Origin: Medicago truncatula
Taxonomy: Eukaryota; Streptophyta; Magnoliopsida; Fabales; Fabaceae
Reading direction: 5' to 3'
Assembly (NCBI RefSeq): GCF_003473485.1
Contig: NC_053044.1
Coordinates: forward strand, 35,344,091-35,408,090
DNA: 64,000 nt
The notes beneath the pieces were generated by a model, which did no database searches, was not told the origin of the DNA, and was given only the letters and a program-made list of their open reading frames with translations. Shown one piece after another: positions 37,228 through 48,053 of the stretch (position 1 is the stretch's first letter; each line of letters opens with the position of its first letter). A program made the translations under genes and the position numbers.

Positions 37228-38640
37228 TTACAAAATCTAGTTGTATGGTGCTAGACAAAACAACCACAAAAAAGAAGAAAAGAAACACTACTCCATAACA
37301 CTCATATAAATAAAAGGGTGCCGCCACCGGTCATTATAATTAAAAGCTGAAGTTAATTTATTAGCCTTTACCCAAGAAAAAGACACAAACTTCACTTTAT
37401 CTAAAAGTTGTGCTAAATCTTGTGCTTGAGTTGCAAAGTTTGACTAAGTAATAATGTCATACTCAAACTCTTTACAACTCTAATAATATCATACTCAAAC
37501 TCTTTACAACTCAAGTGATACACTTATCTTTTCTTTAGACAGTTCGTATTTTCTTTTTAAACTGATTTAATTCTTTTAAAAAAATTATTTGCAAAAAAAT
37601 GAGAGTCATAATTGTTAATAACATGACATTTTTAAATTTGGTTAAAAATATATATATTCAAGATTTAAAATGTGATAAGACAAAAACATGATTTGATTTG
37701 ATATATTTATAAGTACTTAAAAATGTCTTGTGTGAGTTAGGTGGTAAGGTGTTCGTCGTTTGTGTTGTATGAGTTTAATTTTACTATATTGGGTAAAAAA
37801 AATTATTTATTTTTTTGAAAAAATTGGGTAAACAATTTTGGTGGTTGGAAACAGGTCCATGGGGATTATCGTTTCAAGTGCTTTGTCAAAAATTTGTTGT
37901 GATAGATGGAGATGTATTCTCAGGTGTTTGAGAACTTTTGTTTGGTGAAATGACTTTCTCTATATCCAAGATGGTGCACAAAAGGTTAAAATAATTGGTA
38001 GTAAACAATCAAATAAGTATCGGACTTCGTAGGTTGTTTTTAAACAGGTTCCTGATTTTTTTAATATTTTAAAAAGATCTCTAAGTATGCTAGGGACTGA
38101 ATTGATGGTAACTTGTTAAATATAAGGACTAATTTGATAGTTTAATAGAGTTGTAGACCTCTTTGAAATACTTACAATTTTAGGGATCTGTTTGAAAGTG
38201 TTCTACAAAATTAAAGATTAAGTTGGCGGTTTACTCAAATAATTGGTTTTCATATGAATTGTTCAAGATTGTCGAGAATGGTAAGGATACTTTGCTCTTG
38301 CTTGACTCTATGGCAAGGATACTTTGCTCTGGCTTGACTCTTGGGTAGATGGAAGTCTTTGTGTGATAGGTTTAGTAGGTTTTCGATTTGGTGTCAAATA
38401 AACTGATTTTGGTTGCAAATATGTATAGGGATGCTTTGGTGTTGCGGGTGAGGGTTGGGGTTGAGGAGAGAGTTATTTCGATGGGAGAAGGAGTTGGTAG
38501 CGGAGTCTTTCTTTGCTTGGTAACTTTTATTTATAGGATAATGTGGATAACAAATTAAGTTGAAAGATAGTTACTCGGTAAATGAGGTATACAATATTTA
38601 ATGAAGAATTTGGCAGAAAAGTGCTTCTCTTTCTTTTGTG
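37228..38640. repeat. Duplicated transposon-derived segment, copy 2
   Basis: This matches 31345-33170 almost throughout, without the 339-bp MITE. It includes LINE frame fragments near 38270-38560 on the plus strand, again with the local repeat of GGATACTTTGCTCT. It contains no intact gene. Confidence 0.75.
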
Positions 38641-38713
38641 GGATCCATGCGCTCTTTTGTGCAGTCATGTGGAAAACATGTTCCCATGATTGTTTTCTTG
38701 CACACTTGAAGAT

Positions 38714-39689
38714 GAAAATTGATGTATAAACATGTTATAAGGCTAAAAAAAAACACATATAAAAGATGAAAATATCCTTCGATAGTTAACTACCGAGAGA
38801 AATAGAACCGGCTGCAGTTATTTACCAAGGAAAACTTCGGCAATTAACTGCCAACTTAAAACCTGAAATTAGATAAGGAAATACACCTAAGTTTTTCCTT
38901 AATTAAATATAATTCTTTAATAAGGAAATATTTGTAATTAATTTCATTGATGTCTATCATTATTCATCAGTTTGACTAACCTATTATTACTTTATAATAT
39001 TTAAGATGATTTTAATTCAAATAATTATACGGGAAATTATGAATGGTACGGCATATTTGTCGGCGAAAATAAACGAATTAGCGGAAGCTGAATATTTTCA
39101 TCCTATAAACATTTTCAACTTCAAAATATATGTTTATATTCCTTCAAAAAAAAATATGTTTATATTCCTTCAAAAAAAATATATGTTTATATAACACAAT
39201 GAAATTGCTTTCTGAAATCTTTTCTTCATAATATTGCCGACTCCACAGTTAGTTTACTGCCATGAGGCAAGAGCACTATTAAGAATAAATATTAAGAATA
39301 TATATTGGTCAAGATTAAGATTTTTTTTTATTAGGGTGTTCTATTTTTATTTGTTTATATTAATCTATATTTTTATTCAGAAAAACCTCTTTGATAATTA
39401 CAAATATTGCTGGTTAGTCAAACCTACGAAAAATGATAGACATCAATGAAATTAATTACAAATAATTATAAATATTTCCTTATTAAAGAATTAAATTTAA
39501 TTAAGGAAAAACTTAGGTGTACTTCCTTATTTAATTTCAGGTTTTAAGTTCATCGGCAGTTAACTGCCGAAGTTTTCCTCTGTAACTAACTGCAGCCGGT
39601 TCTTTTTTCATCGGCAGTTAACTACCAAGTGATATTTTCGTCTTTTATATGTGTTTTCAGCCTTATAACGTGTGTATACATCAATTTTC
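38714..39689. mobile_element. Non-autonomous Mutator-like element with long TIRs and 9-bp target duplication
   Basis: The ends GAAAATTGATGTATA and TATACATCAATTTTC are perfect inverses, and the arms remain complementary for about 200 bp (CGGCAGTTAACTGCCGAAGT near 39552 pairs with sequence near 38830). The flanks CTTGAAGAT (38705-38713) and CTCGAAAAT (39690-39698) are a 9-bp duplication with two differences. The uninterrupted paralogue at 37056 reads CTCGAAGAT once. Long TIRs and a 9-bp duplication indicate the Mutator superfamily. There is no transposase. Confidence 0.8.
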
Positions 39690-39719
39690 CTCGAAAATTG
39701 ATGAATAATCCACAAAATC

Positions 39720-40559
39720 TAACAAAACTTCAATTACGCCTTGAAATTGCACGATGTTAATCAATTTACCCCCTCCGTCAAATTCTTCTGTTAGTCAACT
39801 TGACGTTTTGCAAACACCCCCATGCCCCATGAACTTGAAAATTTATATATATTTTTTCTTATCCTTAACTCAAAAGATATTAAAGGTAAACAATTAACGG
39901 TTAACTTTGAGTATACTCTACATATGGACCTTAGAATTTCCAGTTTTGTAAAATTTCTATAGTTTTTGTTGAAGTGGGAATTTCTATTTTATTTTTTATT
40001 TCAAAATAATTGAGTTATGAACAATTAATTTCAAAACAAAAAATTATTTTATTTGGAACTAAATAACATCAACAAATGAATTCAAAATTTGATATGATCA
40101 ATTACTTTTCTGATAAGACATATTATTAAAAAGAATAGATAAAATATGTCCAAAAAATCAATAAATGGTTTTTTTTTTCTCTTTATGAATAAATTTTATT
40201 CAATTTTAGTGTCTTTTTACTTTTAAAGAGACTATTTAGTTTGAGGGACAAAAAACACACATATTTTGTAATAAATGGTTTCAAAATAAGGACTTAAAGT
40301 GAAATGTACGCAGGGATCAAATTTTAAAAAATTATTTTATAAGGGTTAATAATTAATACATCTAACCTTAATATAAAACAAAGAATGATTGCAAAGAAGA
40401 TATTATTGAAATACCTGCATAGTTGATAATCAGTCATTTTGTAGCTTGAGATAACATGCACAAGGATATATAAATGCAAAGAAGAATATGTAAACCAATC
40501 TGCTTTCATGATTTATTTTACATTTACATGATAATAAAAGTAAACTTGAAGAGAGAACT
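39720..40559. other. Intergenic DNA without a supported gene
   Basis: AT-rich sequence with a stretch near 39750-39830 (CCCCCTCCGTCAAATTCTTC) that resembles one arm of a long-TIR element. No partner arm or gene was found. Confidence 0.4.
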
Positions 40560-40567
40560 TACAACTA

Positions 40568-41548
40568 GGGCGGCATTTAGGGTGGGTGAGGGAAAGAATT
40601 TCCCTCCATGGGAAAGCTGATTTTAACCATATTTAATAAAGAACAATCTTTTACAATGTCCTCCACACACTAGGTTTTATTCTCTTTGTCTTCAACCTTA
40701 CTATCATCAACTCCATCTCCATGAGACACTGGTAAACCTGTCACCAACACCGATTTTAATATTCACTTTAAAAACTACAATCATATTTTTCTTATCTCTT
40801 TCAATAGTTTTTATTTCAATATACAATGTCAAATGAGTCATTATTTTTCTTGAACATTGATTTTCATTTGTGTCCATGGATGAAACTCATAATTTGCAAT
40901 TTACAAGTTCTTCACCGACGAATCCAACTGTTTTATTATTGAACGAATCTGAGGAAATAATTTTCATTTGTGTTAACTGTGAACAAATCCAAAATCAAAA
41001 CCCCAATTGTTTTATTGAACGTTCTCGTCGAATTTGGGTCAGGATGACATGAATCTGGGTCAGGTCAGTCGAAATCTGACGTGGGTTTGCGTTGGAGAGT
41101 TGATTTATGGTGATGGAAAGAAGAAAGTAAGTATGACAAAGGTTGAGATATGAAGATGATGTGAATCTGAGACTGGATTTTGAGTCGGAATCATGTTTTT
41201 CGCTGCCGGGATGTCGCCGGTGAAGTTCTTACCGCCAAGATTGAGATGGGTCAGTGTTTTGAGGTCGTTAAGATTTGGCCGGTGAAGTAGTTCTGGAAGA
41301 GATCGAGGCACCTGAGCTTGGTACAGCCACGTCGGACACTTGATGGTGATGGAAAATCTGGGTTGGTATTTAAAGACAAGCCATTAATGGTGGTTGTGGG
41401 TGGAGGTTGATAAAGTTGAAGACAAACTAAACGATTCTGTCTGGATGGACCATGATAAAATCAGTGCTCCACTTTAATCTAATGGTAAACAAACAACTTT
41501 CCTATGATGGGAAAATCTTTCCCTCACCCACTCTAACTAAATGCCACC
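40568..41548. mobile_element. hAT-like element with 8-bp target duplication and captured LRR fragment
   Basis: The ends GGGCGGCATTTA and, inverted, GGTGGCATTTA are flanked by perfect direct repeats TACAACTA at 40560-40567 and 41549-41556. The subterminal GGGTGGGTGAGGGAAAG also recurs inverted. On the minus strand near 41190-41290 the interior encodes NLNDLKTLTHLNLGGKNFTG followed by DIPA, a plant extracellular-type leucine-rich repeat as found in receptor-like proteins. This suggests gene-fragment capture. There is no transposase. Confidence 0.75.
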
Positions 41549-41556
41549 TACAACTA

Positions 41557-42825
41557 ATATTGACTAAACTTTGAATTTATTCATAAAAAAAAAAAAAAAA
41601 ACTATTTTTATTTATTTATGGGTATGCATATAAATCCATGGATGAATTATAATGACTCTAAAAATTGATTTGACAAACCATCCATTTGGAAACAACATAG
41701 ACTTACATTGTTGGATATGACTTAATTGAACTTAGAATGAACTAGAAACTTTGAATTTTGACGTAGGGATAGTTTGTGCGATTGATTTATAACAAAACTT
41801 TGGATCGCCGAAAATCGAGTTCGTATTTCTTCCTTAGCCCGCTTAGGTTTTATTCAACGGTCAAATTAATTATATAGAAGAGAAATTCTTAGTTGGATAC
41901 AACTACAAATCAAAAAATTTGGACACACAAAAATTAATTGTGTCAATATAAATTTTATTTAGGCTTGTGTCAATTAAATAATGGTAGGCTCGTGTCAACA
42001 CATAATAAAATGAATTAAATCATTGATTAATTGTCCCCTATTCAAAACTGGTAACAACAATTAAATACAATTAATATACAAAAAAATCATAAGTGTATTG
42101 TTGGTACAGTTTGTAATATTCAATTGTGCAATATGTTACTGCTTACTGGTTCGAATCTTGGGTGGTCCATTTTTGTTTTTTTTTTTTGCCATTTTTTTTC
42201 ATTAGTCATCTTCTTCGCCCGCGAGTTTAAAACGGGTCGTTTCGACCCATGATCTGACCCGACCAGATCTCGCTCGATACATAGTAAAATTCAACGATTT
42301 TTACGTTGTTTTGATCGGATTTGAATGGCAAGGTGAAATCACATACATATTTTGCAAATCGCAGTAATGTTTTTTAAGGTTCTTGCAAAAACAAATTGTT
42401 TAAAATCTTTGATTTTTCACGGATGTTACATCGTTTTACACAGTAATTTCGAAAAATAGTTATTCACACAAGAGAAATCTCATCAAATTGTAAAACAAAA
42501 TATGGATTATGCGGAAAACTGAATCTCGGAATGAAAACATGAAGATGGGGAAAGAAAACTAAGGTGAGAGGTGAGAACCAAGCTCATAACACACGTGTTG
42601 TTTCTAAGAGCGGTGTGAATTACTATTACTACCTCCATGTTTCACTTTTGGGGGGTGTATTCAACAAAAACAATAAATGATATATTAATCAATATAATAT
42701 GTTTCTCTTTTTTAATGTTTTCTTTTTAGCATGTCACCAACCGCCACCTGTCCTTCAATGCACAAATTGTGCATGGTGCACAAATCTTGTATTTGTGCAT
42801 TCTAAATGCCACCGTCTCTAACACC
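41557..42825. other. Intergenic DNA upstream of LRR-only gene A
   Basis: AT-rich sequence. GGTTCGAATC at 42148-42157 resembles a tRNA B box and may mark a SINE fragment. The pair GCACAAATTGTGCATGGTGC and TTGTATTTGTGCA near 42770-42800 can form a small hairpin. No gene is seen. Confidence 0.4.
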
Positions 42826-43140
42826 TAGAGACGAGGATAAAGAAGGGAACGAAAATTCAAGGATGGAAGCTTTGTGGGGCTAAAATCGATAAATCACATG
42901 TCAGTTTGAAGGATAGCATTGAATCGGGGTGAAAAATTCTGAACGCACGTTTGAAGGTTCTCAACGCGGTAACCAAACACGAAGCACGCGGTGATATTGT
43001 GATCTCCAAGAAGAAGAGGGTGAGTTTGCCTTAATCTCCGAAGTTTCAGATTTTTTCTGTCTCTTTATTTTTGTTTGTATTTTGAAGTTTCTCGTTTTTG
43101 CCCTTTGTTTGGTCTGTTTTTCTGTATATCTTCTCTCCAG
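42826..43140 (+). other. 5' UTR exon and first intron of LRR-only gene A
   Basis: The segment from CCTAGAGACGAGG matches 46397 onwards in copy B. A GTGAGT donor at 43020 and a TCTCTCCAG acceptor ending at 43140 define an intron of 121 bp. No upstream in-frame ATG leads into the coding exon, and a stop interrupts that frame in copy A, so this exon is untranslated. Confidence 0.55.
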
Positions 43141-43143
43141 GCA

Positions 43144-45295
43144 ATGGCAACACCACCAACTACACACGTTGATGATGATGCTGGATCGCATGGAGAAGTA
43201 GCGTGAGTATTTTATTTTCTTTTTCTTGTCAATAGTTGGCTAAATAGGACATTCCTTTATACATACAATTCAAGATTTCTCATACATATGGAGAGAAATG
43301 ATTGTGCTTACAAATTACCTTCTATTAATTCAATCACATTTAATTTATTTTAGAAAAACATGTTATGTTATGTAGCTCGTGATTTAGAAAGAGTAAGTAG
43401 AAAGAGTTAATCCAAATTGTGACCCTTGAATCTAATATTAATTAATGATTATGATTAATTATTTGTTGACATGCTATGGATTCATGCAGATATATATTTT
43501 TGGCATGAATTCTAGAGAAAGTTTTTGTAATTTCTACATGCATGTTGTGGCTTTGTTTATATTGGTGGCAAAAATTATGCATGTTGTGGTTTTAAAGTTT
43601 TTTATTCATTTATTAAAAAAAAAGTTTTTTTATTCGTTATACCAAATGTACTTGTTCTGTAGTATCCTATAGTATCAAACACTTCCCTTTTTATAGTTTG
43701 TGCACGAAATAATATCTTAAGTGGTTTGTTTATCAGTACTTGTTCTGCATTATCTTATAGTATTAAACACTCCCCTTTTCATAGTTTGTACACGAAGTAA
43801 TATCTTAAGTGGTTTGTTTATCGGTTGTGTCGGTGTACTTGTTATGTATTATCTTACTTGCAAGTGTCCACATCTGCTTATGTTTCACAATTCCTAAAAA
43901 TGCCATCGTTTTATATATCGACTCTAAACAGAGGCAATGAGACACAGGGAAGGGTCGATGCGTTGTCAGTGGAGGCAAGACTGGATGCTGGTTCTGCCAA
44001 TTCAGACCAAAAGGTTTTTTTTTTATCTTTCTTTATTTGATTTTGTTCTAATGAAAGCTTATTTGATTTTGTTCTCTAATGAAAACTCATTACCTTTTTT
44101 CTAGTTAACTTTGACCTTGTAATATTGTGATTAGGGTGCAAATAATATTGCAAAACGTTCTCAAGAAAGGATAGGAAGTGCATTCACACGAAACAGTTTA
44201 CCTCAAGATTTTGATGATCAAGAGATATTGTATGAAACTTGCACTGTTTCTAATGCATCACAATTATTGGTTTTGGCACCCAAGTTGCAGAGCCTAAGAA
44301 TTAAGGACTGCGAATCATTGGATGTCCTCCCAGATGGTTTGCTAGATGGATCAACCAGTCTTAAAGAATTGAAATTGATGAATTGTTCTGATCTAAGGTC
44401 CATCCCTTACCCTCCATCCCTGACTGAACTTTACATAAGCAAGTGTAGAAATTTTGAATTACTCCGATCGTCAAAATCAAGAGAGAATCTTTCCTTTATT
44501 CACAGATTGTCCATTGGGAATAGTTGTGATTCTCTCACTACCTTGACCTTAGATTTGTTCCCTAAACTCAAGATTCTTTTTATATGGAACTGTCCCAATC
44601 TAGTATCTTTTGATGTTACAGGGGTGCATAAGGGTGATTTTCCATTGGAATGTTTTGAAATAAGAGATTGCCCTGGATTGACGTCTTTCCCAGATGAAGG
44701 ATTTCATACACCAAACCTACGTGCCTTCACCCTTTCCAATTGCAAGAATCTTAAAAAATTCCCCAATTTTATTGCCTCTCTCACATCTCTCCTCACATTA
44801 TTTGTACTTAGATGTCCACATATTGAATGTTTTCCACATGGTGGTTTGCCTTCAAGCTTAATTCTAATCTCTATTGCATATTGTGACAAGCTTACATCAC
44901 AAAAGGAATGGGGATTGGAAAATCTAAAATCTCTGACTACATTTAATATTGAAGGTGGATGTATAGGTCTGGAGTCATTTCCAGAGGAAAATCTTCTTCC
45001 CAGAAACATTATCTCTCTACACATCAGCAATTTAAAGAGTCTCAAGAAGCTGGACGACAAGGGCTTTCAACAACTTAATGCTCTTTGCACACTTAAAATT
45101 GATCGTTGCGACGTTCTGCAGTACTTGCCTGAACAGGGGCTTCCTTCCTCCCTAAATCAGCTCAATATCAGGGATTGCCCAGTGTTGACTCCAAGACTTA
45201 AACCCGAGACAGGAAAGTACTGGTGCAAGGTGGCTCATATTCCTCATATAGAAATTGATGACAAGAAAGTTGGGCAACCTTGGTATAGATATTGA
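43144..45295 (+). CDS. LRR-only gene A: acidic N-terminus joined to an NLR-type leucine-rich-repeat region
   Basis: Three coding exons join in frame: 43144-43202 (MATPPTTHVDDD...), 43932-44013 (GNETQGRVDALSVEARLDAG...), and 44135-45295, giving 433 residues. Donors are GTGAGT and GTTTTT; acceptors are CTAAACAG and GTGATTAG. From about residue 85 the protein is a series of irregular leucine-rich repeats (LQSLRIKDCESLDVLPDG, LTELYISKC, LNQLNIRDCP) that end in IPHIEIDDKKVGQPW, the usual C-terminus of CC-NB-ARC-LRR resistance proteins of the RPP13-like-1 type. There is no NB-ARC domain, signal peptide or membrane segment, so a cytosolic protein is expected. It may be a functional LRR-only derivative, a decoy, or a relic held intact by recent duplication. 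Transcription is not proven. Confidence 0.65.
43203..43931 (+). other. Intron 2 of gene A
   Basis: 729 bp. From 43468 it matches copies B and C. The left 230 bp differ from B, which carries a much longer insert at this place. A repeated TTAAGTGGTTTGTTTATC near 43718 and 43804 is shared by A and B. Confidence 0.5.
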
Positions 45296-46383
45296 TGACC
45301 AAAAAGTGTTTGGGTCTGTGGACTAAAACACCAAAACTAGGCAAAATAATCATGTTACTTCTGTACTCTACCCAACTTTGCAGATTAATATTCGTTTCAC
45401 TTTTTAACTATAGCTCTACTATTTTTAGCACAAAAGAGACCAATGGTTTAAATTTATCACTTACTATGTATCTAACATTTTCTGCATATTCCATGATAAG
45501 ATTGCTTGTGTGTCATACATATGATGTTATGTGTTCATTATGTACTTTGTTAGCACTAGCGGTCTGCAAAGGCAGAAGTAATAGAAAATAACGAGTAGAT
45601 GTGTAATTTGTTCAAAACTACAGTACCTTGAAAACTCAATTTCAACAGCAAGCAAAATCAAATGAAGGCAAGCCACCAAATTTATTCATCTATGTATCTA
45701 TAGCAAGCAAAGTATAACGAATCATTAATCATTACCTTAACTTTGTTTGATACGGGATTCTTTTTTCGCTCTCAATTTTATCACAGCGATTCCGGGTGAA
45801 GTTGCGGAATTAAAAATTGAACGGTGGAGAAGCTTCTAACAGCGACACTGACGCGATGAAGAGCGAATCCGACGCGGTGATTAACAAGGGTGGTGCAACT
45901 CCGGCGCGGTTAAGAGCATATTCCGACGCGGTGGTCAACGATGATGCATTTACTTTAGAGGGTCGAAATGAAGGCAAAAGAAGAAAAGGGATTTTGTGTG
46001 TTTTTGAAGAAGATGAGGAATGTAGAGAAAGAAGGGTTAGGTCAGAGCCATTGTTTCCAATAAGATGGATATGCAACACTTTATTGGAAATCGATAACAT
46101 TAATTATTTGTCATTTACAATGCACAGTAAACTTGAATTTGAATTGTGATTTGTGCTAGCCAGCAGCAAGATCAGATCTATGGGTGATAAATAAGTGGCG
46201 CCCAAAGGTGTAGATCCAAGTATTTTTAGATTAGATAACCCAAACAAAATGTATTTTTAGAAGAAAAAGATATGACGTGTGAGAAAAGCAAGAATCCTTA
46301 AAATTTTATCAAGTAATTGGGCCTTCTTTTAAAAATCAGATTTTTAATAACAAAAAGCCCAACCCCTTCTATGCTGTCCTTCT

Positions 46384-46458
46384 ATGCTGTCCGTCGAACC
46401 TAGAGACGAGGGTAAAGAAGGGAACGAAAATTCAAGGATGGAAGCTTTGTGGGGCTAA
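46384..46458 (+). promoter_or_regulatory. Upstream ORF (24 codons) in the leader of gene B
   Basis: ATG at 46384 opens a frame MLSVEPRDEGKEGNENSRME and ends at TAA 46456-46458, ahead of the intron at 46595 and the main ATG at 46707. The same frame exists in copy C at 62091-62165. If the leader includes it, it would reduce translation of the main frame. Copy A lacks it. Confidence 0.35.
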
Positions 46459-46706
46459 AATCGATAAATCACATGTCAGTTTGAAGGATAGCACTGAATC
46501 GGGGTGGAAATTTCTGAACGCACCTTTGAAGGTTCTGAACGCGGTAACCAAACACGAAGCACGCGGTGATATTGTGATCTCCAAGAAGAAGAGGGTGAGT
46601 TTGCCTTAATCTCCGAAGTTTCAGATTTTATTTTTGTTTGTATTTTGAAGTTTCTCGTTTTTGCCCTTTGCTTGGTCTGTTTTTCTGTATATCTTCTCTC
46701 CAGGCA

Positions 46707-48020
46707 ATGGCAACACCACCAACTACACACGTTGATGATGATGATGCTGGATCGCATGGAGAAGTAGCGTGAGTATTTTATTTTCTTTTTCTTGTCAATA
46801 GTTGGCTAAATAGCGTGGGTAACAAATTGTGATTAATTATTTGTTGAACTCAATAGAATCTTTTTTTATTCGATAGAAGATCAAATTGAATCATGTGTAT
46901 TACTTAATCATATAGATTATCTAGAATTTTAATATCCAATTAAGTTACTGACTTAATCATAATGGTATAACCTAATTACGTATGGATTGGATTGGTTATT
47001 CTTTGAAATTCAGAGGTATAACATAATCAGATGGATCATTGAATTTCATTATTATGTTTTCTAAGCCAATTCTAGGAGTTGAAAACATACCCAGATTCGT
47101 AGGAGATAAAGGCTTACAACATGTTTTCAACGGTACACCGATTATTTGAGAATTGAAATTTTTGTGTTGGTGTTGAATTATTTAGGAAGAAGGTGCTGGG
47201 TTGATTATGAATAAAATAACCTTTCGGTAGGGATTACCAACAATAATTAATCACAATCATTAATTAATATTAGATTCAAGGGTCATGATTTGGAGTAACT
47301 CTTTCTACTTACTCTTAGAGTCAATGGATCCCTCCTCATATATATGAGCACAGGGAGTCATTTCCTTTTTCTTTGTGTAAAGAAAAAAGATGGTAGACTA
47401 ATTGATATTTCTATATATGCGTGCACTGGAATGCTGGCACTGGAAAGGAATTGGACTATATGATGGTGGGACATTCCCCCATCCACGCCGGTCCATCCAC
47501 ACTTCTACTGGGTGTGATATTTTGCTATATCGGAACAGGGAAAGATACTGGACGGAGTTGTGCTTTTCCCACCTTGGCCAGGAAGAGATGTGAGACGAGG
47601 TTCTTCAACCATTACTTTTCTTCAACTTTGAATTCCGTTCTGTCAGTGTCAAGATCAGGTGGTAGCTTATTTGCTGTTGCTGGTGCTACTGGAGGATCTG
47701 GGTCTCGCTTACGAACATCAGAATCTCACTATCGATCCCAAACATAAAAATATAGATCACTAGCATCCGGCTCTTCCTAACGATCACGAAAGACAAGCAC
47801 TAGGATCCCTACTTGAAGTTAATTCTGGATCTTACTCCAGATAACGAAGATCATAATCTCTATTACGAGCATCCGTAACTGCATAGCATCAGAATCTCAC
47901 TATCAATCTGTAGTTGGCCAGCAGCATAGGCTAGGAACCATAGAACATGCCACAGTGCATGCCATAGCGATGATGACCACCATAGACCATAGTAGTGGAT
48001 AGGTATATTAGTGTTAGCCA

Positions 48021-48053
<33 letters not shown>

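Noticed and set aside
44704-45060. Minus-strand frame of 118 codons opposite gene A, repeated at 49287-49643 opposite gene B
   Set aside because: It is the shadow of the LRR exon on the opposite strand; codon sense lies with the plus-strand repeats.
45817-46149. 110-codon plus frame at the start of unit B, also at 61524-61856
   Set aside because: It opens with TTG, not ATG, has no known domain, and the opposite strand is equally open, so coding cannot be supported. It may be untranslated leader or promoter.
46476-46757. 93-codon minus frame beginning MRSSII, repeated in units A and C
   Set aside because: It lies antisense to the leader intron and first coding exon of the LRR-only genes and has no recognisable protein sequence.
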